NCBI GenBank assembly: GCA_041748615.1
Contig: JBGTCY010000021.1
Location: forward strand, 1-17,240
DNA length: 17,240 nt
Direction: 5' to 3'
Source: JBGTCY01 sp041748615
GTDB taxonomy: Bacteria; Bacteroidota; Bacteroidia; Chitinophagales; CAIOSU01
This document shows, one piece after another, positions 1-7,964 of this stretch. Each line of letters opens with the position of its first letter. Within the stretch, counting starts at the first letter, position 1. Position numbers and translations under genes: made by a program. The notes below the pieces were generated by a model. It made no database searches and was not told where the DNA came from. It saw only the letters and a program-made list of their open reading frames with translations.

Positions 1-673
1 CTGTCGGAATCATGCGGAAAAGAATGATGCCTTTCGGAACCACAGGATAAACTACCCCGGTCACAAACACACCTAATTCGCGCAAACGAATCACGATTTG
101 CATCCCCACCTGCGGGTCGCCCGCGGGCACATACACCGGCATATCCAAATCATGCGCGATGATTAAATAAATGACGCCCAGCATGAGCGAGTTGCCGCAT
201 TTGTTTTCAAGCGCTTTGTGAATGAAATAATTGCGGGAAGAAGCTTTGGGAGTAAATTCAAGAATGGTGTAAAAAACGTGATTGAAAATATTGATTTGCT
301 CAAGCGGTGAAAGATGATGACTGAGTTCGAGCCAGATGGTGCGCTTCACACGGTCGAGCGTGTCTTTCATTTTTTTGAAATCAAAATCCGGATATTGATA
401 GCGGGAAACCAGGCAGGCGCCTTCAAACAAATCGTCAGAATCTTCAGTCGCCCATCTTTGAAAATGATGATACAATCCGTCAAACTGAATGCGATGGATG
501 ATGTTTTCTATCCGTTCCTGGATGATGGGGTCGAAAGAACCTTCCCACACGTTTTCCAGCGCGGGAATAATGCCTGAACCGTAGGACAACAGTTTACCCG
601 AAACATGGCTGAACACTTCGGAATCCGGGTCGTCCAGCAGGGAGATTAAGGCATTCAGTTCTTTTTGTTCCAT
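1..673 (-). CDS. SirB1-type transglutaminase-like protein (partial, C-terminus beyond left edge)
   Basis: The 224 visible residues start at the ATG at 673-671, immediately after the topA stop codon (TAA then ATG, no spacer), so it is very probably translated from the topA transcript. Residues 1-60 are helical and resemble a HEAT-like lead-in. Residues about 100-224 carry the pattern of the SirB1/Transglut_core2 family: a YF-HKALE segment, the Gly-Asn pair at 160-161 followed by a hydrophobic helix (SLMLGVIYLIIAHDLDMPV), then VYVPAGDP where family members have their conserved Pro-Gly/His segment. The family has a transglutaminase-like fold, but its biochemical role is poorly defined and I see no complete Cys-His-Asp triad in the visible part. 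It has no signal peptide and is probably cytoplasmic. The reading frame is open to base 1. The family call is by pattern recognition only. Confidence 0.75.
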   Translation of the reverse strand, partial: MEQKELNALISLLDDPDSEVFSHVSGKLLSYGSGIIPALENVWEGSFDPIIQERIENIIHRIQFDGLYHHFQRWATEDSDDLFEGACLVSRYQYPDFDFKKMKDTLDRVKRTIWLELSHHLSPLEQINIFNHVFYTILEFTPKASSRNYFIHKALENKCGNSLMLGVIYLIIAHDLDMPVYVPAGDPQVGMQIVIRLRELGVFVTGVVYPVVPKGIILFRMIPT

Positions 674-3004
674 TTATTTCCGAGTGGTTTTTCTCGTTCC
701 TCTTTTTTTCGGTTCGGGGGCGTTTTTGATAAGGTCCTCACATTCCTCTAACGTCAAACTGTGTGGGTCGGTACCTTTGGGGATTTTATAATTTTTATCC
801 CCGGATTTGATGTACGCTCCGAACCTGCCATTCAGCACATGAATATCTTTTTCCGGAAAAATTTTGATATTCTTTTCGGCTTCAAATTTTCGTTTCTTTT
901 CGATGATTTCTACCGAGGCGGGTAAGTCAATTTCATACACATCAAACTCCTTGGGAATGGAAATAAACTTATCATCATGGCGCAGGTAAGGACCAAACCG
1001 TCCGACTGCCGCTACCACTTCTTTGTCTTCAAATTCGCCCACAACCCTGGGAAGTCTAAACAACGCCATCGCGTCATCAAACGTGATGGTTTCCAAAGAT
1101 TGATTGGGGCGCAATTTGGCATAACGCGGTTTTTCCACTTCATCAGGCTTGCCGATTTGCGCCATCGGACCGTACCTGCCGATGCGCACCAGCAACGTGT
1201 GTCCGCTCGCGGGGTCTTTTCCCAACTCGCGTTCACCGGAAGCGCGTTCCGCTGTTTCTAAGGTTTGTTCCACTTCTTTATGAAAAGGCTGATAAAAATC
1301 ATCAATCATTTTCGCCCACTCCATATTTCCATTGGCGACTTCGTCAAACTCTTCTTCAATGCGAGCCGTGAAGTGATAATCCATCACGTCTTCAAAATTT
1401 GTTGTCAGAAAATCGTTGACCACAGAGCCGATGTCGGTTGGAAACAATTTCGATTTTTCCGCGCCTGTAATTTCGGTCTCAATCCGCTTGGATACTTCAC
1501 CACTTTTCAACAGCAGGACTCTGAACTGTCTTTCTTTTCCTTCTCTTTCTTTTTTCTCTACATATCCGCGCTTCTGGATGGTGGTGATGGTGGGAGCATA
1601 CGTGGATGGACGCCCGATGCCAAGTTCTTCCATTTTTTTTACCAGCGAAGCTTCATTATATCTTGGCAACGCTTTGCTGAAGCGCTCGCGCGCGGTCATT
1701 TCATCGAGGTCAAGTTTTTGTCCCGATTTCAAAGGCGGGAGAATACCACCCGCTTCATCTTCGCTGTCATCGTCTTTAGATTCGATGTATAATTTCAAAA
1801 AACCGTCAAACAACAAAACTTCGCCTTCCGCGACAAGCTCTTCATGATTGGTTGAAATATCAATTTTCACGGTGGTTTTTTCAAGCCGCGCATCCGCCAT
1901 TTGAGAAGCGACTGTTCTTTTCCAAATCAACTCATACAAACGCTGTTCGTCTTTTTCCGCTTCAACTTCACGATTTTCAAAAAAAGTGGGTCGAATCGCT
2001 TCGTGCGCTTCCTGCGCGCTGCGCGATTTGGTTTTGTATTGACGCGGTTCTGAATATTTTTCCCCGAATTGTTTTTTGATTTCCGCTGCGGCAGCGTCCA
2101 ATGCGGTTTGTGAAAGATTCACCGAGTCGGTACGCATGTAGGTGATGTGACCGGCTTCATAAAGCCGTTGCGCGAGCGTCATTGTTTTCAGTACAGAGAA
2201 TCCGAGTTTGCGGTTGGCTTCCTGCTGCATCGTGGAAGTGGTGAAAGGCGCGGGAGAGGTTTTTTTCGCGGGCTTTGTCTGAATGTCGGAAATCGTAAAT
2301 TCCGCTCCGTTCGCCTCATTCAGAAATTTTTCCGCGAGACTTTCTTCCTTTAATTTTTTTGGAGATTCCGCCTTGAGTTTTGTTATTTTTTGATTGTCTT
2401 TTACATTAAAAAAAGCGCTGATTCTGAAAGTGGATTCCGAGTTGAACGTGTTGATTTCTCTTTCCCGTTCCACAATCAACCTCACGGCAACCGATTGCAC
2501 TCTGCCCGCAGACAGATTTTGCCTCATGCTGACTTTTCTCCATAAAATAGGCGATAATTCAAATCCTACCAAACGGTCGAGTACTCGTCTTGCCTGTTGC
2601 GCGTTGACTAAGTTCAAATCCAGGCTTCTCGGTTTTTTCACAGCTTCCTGAATCGCGGACTTGGTGATTTCATGAAAGACGATACGCTTGGCTTCTTTGG
2701 GATCTAAGCCCAGCACCTCGCACAAATGCCAACTGATGGCTTCCCCTTCGCGGTCTTCGTCAGTCGCGAGCCAGACTTCTTCCGCGCTCTTGGCAAGTTT
2801 TCTTAACTGCTTGACCAATTCTTCTTTATCCTCCGGAATTTCATACGTAGGAGCGAAATTGTTTTTTACATCTACAGCCGATTCACCTTTTGCCAAATCG
2901 CGGATATGACCATAACTGGATACGACTTTGAAATCCTTTCCAAGAAATTTTTCTATGGTTTTCGCTTTAGCCGGTGATTCTACAATGAGTAATTTTTGAC
3001 CCAT
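674..3004 (-). CDS. topA: DNA topoisomerase I (type IA)
   Basis: A 776-residue enzyme that relaxes negatively supercoiled DNA by a transient single-strand break. The N-terminal TOPRIM domain is intact: Glu9 in LLIVESPAKAKTIEKFLG and the Mg-binding DEDREGE at 82-88. The catalytic tyrosine is Tyr289 in ITYMRTDS (287-294), within the type IA core (about 130-560), which also shows QQARRVLDRLVGFELSP (136-152) and SAGRVQSVAVRLI. The C-terminus lacks the Cys4 zinc fingers of E. coli TopA. It carries instead GRFGPY / GRFGAY repeats (about 630-760), as is common outside the Gammaproteobacteria, and ends in a short Lys/Arg tail. The start is supported by the canonical N-terminus and a promoter about 20 bp upstream. 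It is the first gene of a two-gene unit with the SirB1-like gene. Identification is secure. Confidence 0.97.
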   Translation of the reverse strand: MGQKLLIVESPAKAKTIEKFLGKDFKVVSSYGHIRDLAKGESAVDVKNNFAPTYEIPEDKEELVKQLRKLAKSAEEVWLATDEDREGEAISWHLCEVLGLDPKEAKRIVFHEITKSAIQEAVKKPRSLDLNLVNAQQARRVLDRLVGFELSPILWRKVSMRQNLSAGRVQSVAVRLIVEREREINTFNSESTFRISAFFNVKDNQKITKLKAESPKKLKEESLAEKFLNEANGAEFTISDIQTKPAKKTSPAPFTTSTMQQEANRKLGFSVLKTMTLAQRLYEAGHITYMRTDSVNLSQTALDAAAAEIKKQFGEKYSEPRQYKTKSRSAQEAHEAIRPTFFENREVEAEKDEQRLYELIWKRTVASQMADARLEKTTVKIDISTNHEELVAEGEVLLFDGFLKLYIESKDDDSEDEAGGILPPLKSGQKLDLDEMTARERFSKALPRYNEASLVKKMEELGIGRPSTYAPTITTIQKRGYVEKKEREGKERQFRVLLLKSGEVSKRIETEITGAEKSKLFPTDIGSVVNDFLTTNFEDVMDYHFTARIEEEFDEVANGNMEWAKMIDDFYQPFHKEVEQTLETAERASGERELGKDPASGHTLLVRIGRYGPMAQIGKPDEVEKPRYAKLRPNQSLETITFDDAMALFRLPRVVGEFEDKEVVAAVGRFGPYLRHDDKFISIPKEFDVYEIDLPASVEIIEKKRKFEAEKNIKIFPEKDIHVLNGRFGAYIKSGDKNYKIPKGTDPHSLTLEECEDLIKNAPEPKKRGTRKTTRK

Positions 3005-3026
3005 AATCTTGTTTGCTTTAAGGATG

Positions 3027-3058
3027 CAAAGTAAAATGTTCTGTTTTGTACTATCAAA
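3027..3058 (-). promoter_or_regulatory. Promoter of topA
   Basis: Read on the minus strand: TTTTG (the -33 TTTG is at 3058-3055), a 20-bp spacer, then TTACTTTG (3034-3027), one mismatch from the Bacteroidota -7 element TAnnTTTG. The inferred start lies near 3021, giving a leader of about 17 nt. Confidence 0.5.
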
Positions 3059-3203
3059 AGAATTATAAACAAAGCTATGAACAGGGTTCGTTCAACTTCC
3101 ATACAGTCTGATTAACAGGAAGTGTTTAGTTTCAGTTTTGCAAAATGAAATCCCAAAAAAGAAATTGGATGATTCAAGAATTCTTTAAAAAACTATATTT
3201 TCT

Positions 3204-3300
3204 CGTCATTGCGAGTGAGGAACGAACGAAGCAATCCCCTGCTTAAGTGATTGCTTCAGGAATGGCATTCGCTCAGAACAAACATTCCCTCGCAATGACG
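3204..3300 (+). repeat. Palindromic interspersed repeat, copy 1 (CGTCATTGCGAG arms)
   Basis: A 97-bp element with perfect 12-bp terminal inverted repeats, CGTCATTGCGAG at 3204-3215 and CTCGCAATGACG at 3289-3300. An inner stem pairs GAAGCAATC (3228-3236) with GATTGCTTC (3249-3257). It is followed directly by 12 T residues, so on the plus strand it looks like a hairpin terminator, yet no plus-strand gene lies upstream of it. Elements with this arm sequence are known as non-coding interspersed repeats in many bacterial genomes. Copy 2 at 10725-10823 is its reverse complement with few differences. Confidence 0.85.
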
Positions 3301-3312
3301 TTTTTTTTTTTT
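3301..3312 (+). repeat. T12 homopolymer tract
   Basis: Twelve consecutive T residues directly after the palindromic element. It is a slippage-prone tract that resembles the U-run of an intrinsic terminator. Confidence 0.8.
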
Positions 3313-3404
3313 AAAAGGAAATCTTCAATACTTACCAAGAATTTAAAAAATGACTTTGTTAATAAATTTGAATAAGTTGGAGTTTCAACATTCTTTTCAT
3401 TTAT

Positions 3405-3412
3405 TACGTTTG
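3405..3412 (+). promoter_or_regulatory. -7 promoter element of the VanZ-like gene
   Basis: TACGTTTG is an exact TAnnTTTG match ending 10 bp before the ATG at 3423. Only weak -33 candidates exist (GTTTC at 3382-3386, 18 bp upstream). Transcription from it would start at about 3416-3418, downstream of the alternative TTG codon at 3414, which favours the ATG start. Confidence 0.5.
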
Positions 3413-3422
3413 ATTGTCAACT

Positions 3423-4295
3423 ATGCTGAAAGAATTAATTCAATATTTAAGTGAACGGAGGAAATTAGCTTTTCTGATTGCTGCCGCATATCTGGTCTTT
3501 ATTGTGCTGATGCATGATTTGCTGGTGCAATTATCAGTGTATATCATGCTGGCAGTCACCTTGCCAAAATATGATATAATCGTTGGAATAGTCACACTCT
3601 CTATCCTTTTCGCAATTATTTTTCTTTTTATAAAAATGCTGAAGGCAAATAGGGAAGCGTTGCCATTGAAAATTACCTGGCTGGTATTAACTACCCTGAT
3701 GATATTGGCACATACACAGATGAATTTTGTAATGAATATTGAAATCATTCACGCGTTTCAGTTCGGCATCATGGCGATTCTGGTTTTTCCTTTGACACGC
3801 AGTTTCGGAGCCACTTTGTTTTTTGTGACGCTTACCGGTTATTTTGATGAGTGGTATCAGTATGTCATTCTTTATCCCGAAAAGGAAGCCTATTTCGATT
3901 TTAATGATATTGTGGTGGACCAGTTAGGCGCGGGGTTTGCCATCGTGATGATTTACAGCGCGGGTATCAACAACCGGATTCAGGCATGGAAAAAATGGTA
4001 CCGCTCGCCTGTCTTGATTACAGCTTTAATTTTTGCTACAAGTGTTTTTGTACTTTTTAAAACTGAAAAACTGCAAACATTTTATAATGAAAGTGATAAT
4101 ACTTCCGCCTGGATGTATTTGATTAAACAAACTGAACCTTATCCTTTTTGGCGTGAAATTGAAAACACAGACATTATTTATCATGTGATGACTCCGGTTG
4201 AGGGAGTTTCGATTCACATTTTCCTCATTCTCTTTTTTTATTTGCTTGACTTGCTCGCGTGGAAAAACAGGAGAGATAAACCGGGATTGGAATAA
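3423..4295 (+). CDS. VanZ-like polytopic membrane protein
   Basis: A 290-residue protein with about eight hydrophobic segments, beginning with one around residues 15-35 and ending with one just before the basic C-terminal tail. The middle carries a pattern like the VanZ family: IIHAFQFGIMAIL, then an acidic/Gln motif FDEWYQY, then DFNDIVVDQLGAGFAI in place of the usual D-hydrophobic-N-x-G helix. VanZ confers low-level teicoplanin resistance in enterococci, but most family members have no known function and resistance should not be inferred here. An in-frame TTG at 3414 would add three residues, but it lies at the predicted transcription start, so the ATG at 3423 is chosen. The gene stands alone, with its own promoter and a convergent neighbour 3 bp downstream. 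Confidence 0.6.
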   Translation: MLKELIQYLSERRKLAFLIAAAYLVFIVLMHDLLVQLSVYIMLAVTLPKYDIIVGIVTLSILFAIIFLFIKMLKANREALPLKITWLVLTTLMILAHTQMNFVMNIEIIHAFQFGIMAILVFPLTRSFGATLFFVTLTGYFDEWYQYVILYPEKEAYFDFNDIVVDQLGAGFAIVMIYSAGINNRIQAWKKWYRSPVLITALIFATSVFVLFKTEKLQTFYNESDNTSAWMYLIKQTEPYPFWREIENTDIIYHVMTPVEGVSIHIFLILFFYLLDLLAWKNRRDKPGLE

Positions 4296-4317
4296 TTTTT
4301 ATTTGTAAAAATTTTCC
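4289..4317. terminator. Possible bidirectional terminator at a convergent gene junction
   Basis: GGAA-(T)-AATTTTT, loop ATTTGT, AAAAATTTTCC forms an 11-bp stem with one bulged T. It spans the stop codons of the convergent genes at 4295 and 4299. The stem is mostly A-T, so it is weak, but the A and T runs would give U-rich RNA in both directions. Confidence 0.4.
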
Positions 4318-5360
4318 TGCTTCAACCCGCTGAAATTCCGGATGCCTCTGATGAAAAAGTCCACGATAATGCTTCCTTTGTAAAATCCGGTGAGATTGGG
4401 TTTGCCGATTTGATGTTGTTGAATCAACCCGTTGTAATATTTTCTTTTTTTTATCAATGCGGGTAAATGAAAAACAAAATGATAGTGTGCCCTGAAGATG
4501 GCGAAGAAATCACGCCATTTGCCTTCGAATAATTGTTTGTACGCGGAAATGATATCCAGCACAAATCTCAACAGCGTGCAAGGGATGAAGGTGGAGCCGG
4601 GAAAGTTTTTTACAATCGTGTAGAGATTGTTTCTGAAATTCAAAAATGTCTTGCGCGGATTGCCCTGCGGGAGGCTGCCACCACCGACATGATACACGAC
4701 TGAAGCAGGACAATACTGCACTTTGTATCCCGCGTTTTTGATGCGCCAGCAAAGGTCAATCTCTTCAAAATGCGCGAAGTAATCGGCATCAAACCCGCCC
4801 AGGTCATGAAATAAATGCGGGCGGATAAACATGCAGGCTCCTGAACACCATACGATTTCACCTGCCTGCTCGTATTGCCCGGTATCTTTTTCGATACTGT
4901 GAAAAAATCTGCCTTTGCAAAAAGCGTATCCATGTTTGTCAATGAATCCGCCTGCCGCGCCCGCGTATTCAAAACTTTCACGGGCATGAAACGCGCGCAG
5001 CTTCGGCTGAACAACACCGATGCTTTTTTCCTTTTCCATCATTTCGATTACCGGTTCAATCCAGCCGGGCGTCACTTCCACATCTTGATTCAGCAAAACA
5101 TAGTAATCGGATTTCACTGATTTGAGCGCAACATTATAACCTTCCGCAAACCCTTCATTTTTTTCAATCCGGATGATTTTTACTTGCGGAAAATTGCCGT
5201 TTACGAATTCAACAGTATCATCTGTGGAGGCATTATCTGCAACGTAATAACTGACATTCGTATAAGTAGTTTTAAGCAGAGGAGGTAAAAACTGTTCAAG
5301 AAATTTTCTGCCGTTCCAGCTTAAAATGACAACCGCGACCGATGGTAAATTTTCATTCAT
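4299..5360 (-). CDS. Family 2 glycosyltransferase
   Basis: A 353-residue GT-A-fold transferase of the rhamnosyltransferase-like GT2 group. The nucleotide-binding start VAVVILSWNG (8-17) and DNASTDDT (42-49) are clear. The acidic metal/nucleotide-sugar motif is NQDVEV (91-96), and the acceptor-side motif is CSGACMFIRPHLFHDLGGFD followed by AHFEEIDLCWRIKNAGY, with the ED-type catalytic acids. There are no strong membrane helices, so it probably acts on the cytoplasmic face on lipid-linked or surface glycans. The donor sugar cannot be read from sequence. It lies 65 bp downstream of the acyltransferase in the same direction and is probably the last gene of a three-gene envelope operon. Confidence 0.88.
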   Translation of the reverse strand: MNENLPSVAVVILSWNGRKFLEQFLPPLLKTTYTNVSYYVADNASTDDTVEFVNGNFPQVKIIRIEKNEGFAEGYNVALKSVKSDYYVLLNQDVEVTPGWIEPVIEMMEKEKSIGVVQPKLRAFHARESFEYAGAAGGFIDKHGYAFCKGRFFHSIEKDTGQYEQAGEIVWCSGACMFIRPHLFHDLGGFDADYFAHFEEIDLCWRIKNAGYKVQYCPASVVYHVGGGSLPQGNPRKTFLNFRNNLYTIVKNFPGSTFIPCTLLRFVLDIISAYKQLFEGKWRDFFAIFRAHYHFVFHLPALIKKRKYYNGLIQQHQIGKPNLTGFYKGSIIVDFFIRGIRNFSGLKQENFYK

Positions 5361-5425
5361 AGATGTTCCCTGCTCGAAATATACAAATATTGAATTGAAA
5401 TATTATTGATACGTCCTGCAATTTA

Positions 5426-6328
5426 TTAAATGTCCTGCTCAACTGCAATCTTAATCTCTGCCGGTTTCACTTTTTTCCACCTGCGATGCGACCACAGCCA
5501 GTTGTCCGGCTGAGCGCGGATGGATTTTTCCAGCGCGCGGGTATGAAGCGTTGTCAATTCTCCTTCAGCAGTAGAAGCCGGATTTTCATGCAACAGTTCA
5601 ACGGTAATGGTGTAGTGTCCGCGTTTTGTTCGTTGAATATCCGCGAACACAACGGGCGCATTCAGCATCCGCGCGACTTTTTCCGCGCCTTTAAAAACAG
5701 GTGTATCCTGATTAAGAAACTGCATCCAGTGACTGTTCTTTGCGTTGGAAGGTGTCTGGTCGGTGATAAAAATATAAAGGTTAGGCTGAGTACAGGCTTC
5801 TTTCAGCATTTTTCGCGCATGGGTGATGGGTATTAATTCCATCCCGAATTTCGCTCTGAGTTTGCGCTGCCATAAATCGAGCGATTGATTTTTAAGCGGT
5901 TTGTAAAAACTGAAACAACGGTGACGCATTTGAATACTGGTGCCCAATCCTGCCAACTCCCAATTGCCACAATGACCAATCGCGGCAATCACGCTCTTTC
6001 CCTGTTCAAAATAATCATAGAGAATTTCCATGTTTTTAAAAACGCAGCACTGTACAATTTCAGCTTCAGACAACCGATGCAGTTTGATGTTTTCAACAAT
6101 GATGTCGCAAAGATTCCTGTAAAATTGTTTTTCAATATTTTTCAAATCATTTTCAGATTTCTCCGGAAAAGATTTTTTGAGGTTCGATTCAACAACTTTT
6201 CTTCTGTACCGGATGACATAATAGAGCAAATAATAGAGCATATCGGAAATCCGATAGAGCAACGTAAGTGAAAAAAGTGAAAGTAAATCAACCGTTGCAA
6301 TCAACACCCGGCTGGTGATTCGGCTCAT
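5426..6328 (-). CDS. Lysophospholipid acyltransferase family protein (LpxL/HtrB-like)
   Basis: A 300-residue protein of the bacterial lipid A acyltransferase group, which moves an acyl chain from acyl-ACP to a lipid acceptor at the inner membrane. A hydrophobic N-terminus (about 8-40) is followed by a basic stretch (RYRRKV). The catalytic HX4E motif is HCGNWE (His119, Glu124), and the SFYKPLKN segment lies about 20 residues later, as in the family. Length fits LpxL/HtrB homologues. In Bacteroidota such proteins may act on lipid A or on other lipids such as ornithine or glycine lipids, so the acceptor is not assigned. Its ATG overlaps the stop codon of the upstream GWxTD gene by 4 bp (ATGA), which points to translational coupling. 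Confidence 0.9.
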   Translation of the reverse strand: MSRITSRVLIATVDLLSLFSLTLLYRISDMLYYLLYYVIRYRRKVVESNLKKSFPEKSENDLKNIEKQFYRNLCDIIVENIKLHRLSEAEIVQCCVFKNMEILYDYFEQGKSVIAAIGHCGNWELAGLGTSIQMRHRCFSFYKPLKNQSLDLWQRKLRAKFGMELIPITHARKMLKEACTQPNLYIFITDQTPSNAKNSHWMQFLNQDTPVFKGAEKVARMLNAPVVFADIQRTKRGHYTITVELLHENPASTAEGELTTLHTRALEKSIRAQPDNWLWSHRRWKKVKPAEIKIAVEQDI

Positions 6329-7881
6329 TCCCGCAGACTTTTGTTTTCACGGTAGTAATCAGAAGCGCGTGAACCGAAGTGCTGACGGATTTCAGTTCCG
6401 GGGTCGGTGACACTGTTGCTGTTCACAAATGGCTGATGCACCATTCGCTGCCATTGGTCGTTGCGCGTTTCGCCATTGGCGGTAGAATGAATGAGCAGGT
6501 AATTGTTGGAGACCAAATCTGGGTTGTAAAAAATAAATTTCACATTGGTCTGCTTATTTAATGTCGCGTTGTATTGCCAGATTTCGTACGGTAACGCACC
6601 GGGTTCGCGGGGCGCTTCTAAAATTTCTGTCGGAGGTCCGTAAACAATATAAGTTCTGCCCCTGTCTGTTTCAAAACCATATTGCAGTGTAGTTCCGAAA
6701 TTATCATTCACCGCTTTGAGTGTTTTCTGATATTCCTGCCATTCATACTGAGGCGCGGTAGGATTGCGCGTCATCCAGAAAAAAAGCAGAAAGCGCTTCA
6801 TTTCATCTTCATTTTTTGATTTGAACAACGAAGGAAGCATTTTCTTTTCCGGAACATTCGCGATAGGAGCGAGCGACCGTAAATGATATTGCAGCGCGTC
6901 CGCTTTCATGTGTTCGACAAAAGTATTTTCAAGATAAATTTTTTCCAAATCATCCATCGCGGTAGCTTCTAATTGTTTGCTGCGCTGAAAGAACAATCGC
7001 TTCAATGCTTGCAGATTATTTTCCTTGTCGCGCACTTCCATCACGATATGATAATTGCCGGAAAGCAATCCTGAAATGTCAAACTCAAAAAGAATCACCT
7101 GTATTGGTTGGGTTTTGAGTTTGCGGAATGCATGCAAATCGCCAACCGGAACATTTTGTCCCATTTTGCGAATGGACATGGTTGCGAGGAATTGTTCCCC
7201 GCTGAGTTTGTCGCTGTTGTAGATTTCTGAATAGAATTTGAGTTTGTCAATATTTTCAGGATAAAAATTGATGACATAAGGCGCCATAAAATAGCCGCTC
7301 CTTGAATAAAGATTTTTTTCATCACTTCTTTCATATACATCCACCAGTGTGATGTCAGAAACGGAAACCCGCTCTTCGTCAAAGTCAACCATGATGGTTT
7401 CAGAAATATTCAAAGGTTTTTTTTCAGGATGGTTCAGATCGGTGAAGGAGGCTTCCAGCATGTAAGTTCCTGGTGGTAACGGAAATCTTTTTTTATCTAA
7501 GTGGCTGAGTTGAAGATTTGAGGTATCCTGCATCGGAGCGGTTTCAATCACGTATTTCTCAAAAGTGATAATCTCATTGTTTTTTTTGAATATCAGGCTC
7601 ACTTCCACCGTACCGCTGAAAGCGCCATCTTCACGCTGTTGATAATAAATGCCCGGGCCTGTGATGAGCAGGTCGGTTTCGACATAAGTGCCGGTTTCGG
7701 GCGCATAAAAAACACTGTTTTTCAGGAATACTTCAATTTCTTTCGAGAAAGAGGAATTGCAAAAAAGAAAGAGAAACAGAACACTGAAGATGGAGTTACA
7801 ATAGGCAGAAACTCTCCGGGGTTTTGTTTCCCGAAAATGAGAAAAATAAAAAGACAATAAATGGAATTTGGATTTCAACAT
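6325..7881 (-). CDS. GWxTD domain-containing secreted protein
   Basis: A 518-residue protein. A hydrophobic segment at about 29-46 ending in CNSSFS-KEIE looks like a signal peptide, preceded by an unusually long stretch of about 28 residues with basic charge; no later ATG precedes the signal. The bulk is beta-rich. The C-terminal domain (about 360-490) matches the GWxTD family of Bacteroidota and Acidobacteria: FFWMTRNPTAP (367-377), then the signature as GFETD (402-406, Trp replaced by Phe) and DRGRTYIVYGPP. The family's function is unknown; envelope location is inferred from the signal. It is first in the operon with the acyltransferase and glycosyltransferase, which suggests a role in building or modifying the outer envelope. 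Confidence 0.85.
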   Translation of the reverse strand: MLKSKFHLLSFYFSHFRETKPRRVSAYCNSIFSVLFLFLFCNSSFSKEIEVFLKNSVFYAPETGTYVETDLLITGPGIYYQQREDGAFSGTVEVSLIFKKNNEIITFEKYVIETAPMQDTSNLQLSHLDKKRFPLPPGTYMLEASFTDLNHPEKKPLNISETIMVDFDEERVSVSDITLVDVYERSDEKNLYSRSGYFMAPYVINFYPENIDKLKFYSEIYNSDKLSGEQFLATMSIRKMGQNVPVGDLHAFRKLKTQPIQVILFEFDISGLLSGNYHIVMEVRDKENNLQALKRLFFQRSKQLEATAMDDLEKIYLENTFVEHMKADALQYHLRSLAPIANVPEKKMLPSLFKSKNEDEMKRFLLFFWMTRNPTAPQYEWQEYQKTLKAVNDNFGTTLQYGFETDRGRTYIVYGPPTEILEAPREPGALPYEIWQYNATLNKQTNVKFIFYNPDLVSNNYLLIHSTANGETRNDQWQRMVHQPFVNSNSVTDPGTEIRQHFGSRASDYYRENKSLRE

Positions 7882-7909
7882 GAAAATTCAGTTTCTATAA
7901 CGCAATACG

Positions 7910-7942
7910 TAAATTTAAACAATATATTTGACGACTGTCAAA
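7910..7942 (-). promoter_or_regulatory. Possible promoter of the GWxTD-acyltransferase-glycosyltransferase operon
   Basis: On the minus strand, TTTG (7942-7939), a 21-bp spacer and TAAATTTA (7917-7910, one mismatch to TAnnTTTG). The inferred leader is about 22 nt. It overlaps the divergent plus-strand promoter element at 7923-7930, so the two promoters would compete. Confidence 0.3.
7923..7930 (+). promoter_or_regulatory. -7 promoter element of the WbqC-like gene
   Basis: TATATTTG is an exact TAnnTTTG match 34 bp before the ATG at 7965. No clear TTTG is present at -33. Confidence 0.35.
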
Positions 7943-7964
7943 AAACGCAGAACACTCTAATAGT

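Larger units (their letters stand above)
3005..3422. other. Intergenic region, divergent topA / VanZ-like gene
   Basis: No gene is supported in these 418 bp. It contains the topA promoter (minus), the palindromic element at 3204-3300, a T12 tract at 3301-3312 and an exact TAnnTTTG promoter element at 3405-3412 for the plus-strand gene. The part between about 3060 and 3200 is AT-rich and shows nothing I recognise. Confidence 0.7.

Noticed and set aside
977..2909. Several plus-strand open frames of 68-175 codons opposite topA
   Set aside because: They lie wholly antisense to a full-length, motif-complete topA, have compositions expected of shadow frames and no recognisable domains.
3423..4295. 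Teicoplanin-resistance gene
   Set aside because: Only the loose VanZ-like pattern is present; no vanA-type ligase, vanH, vanX or VanRS regulator is nearby.
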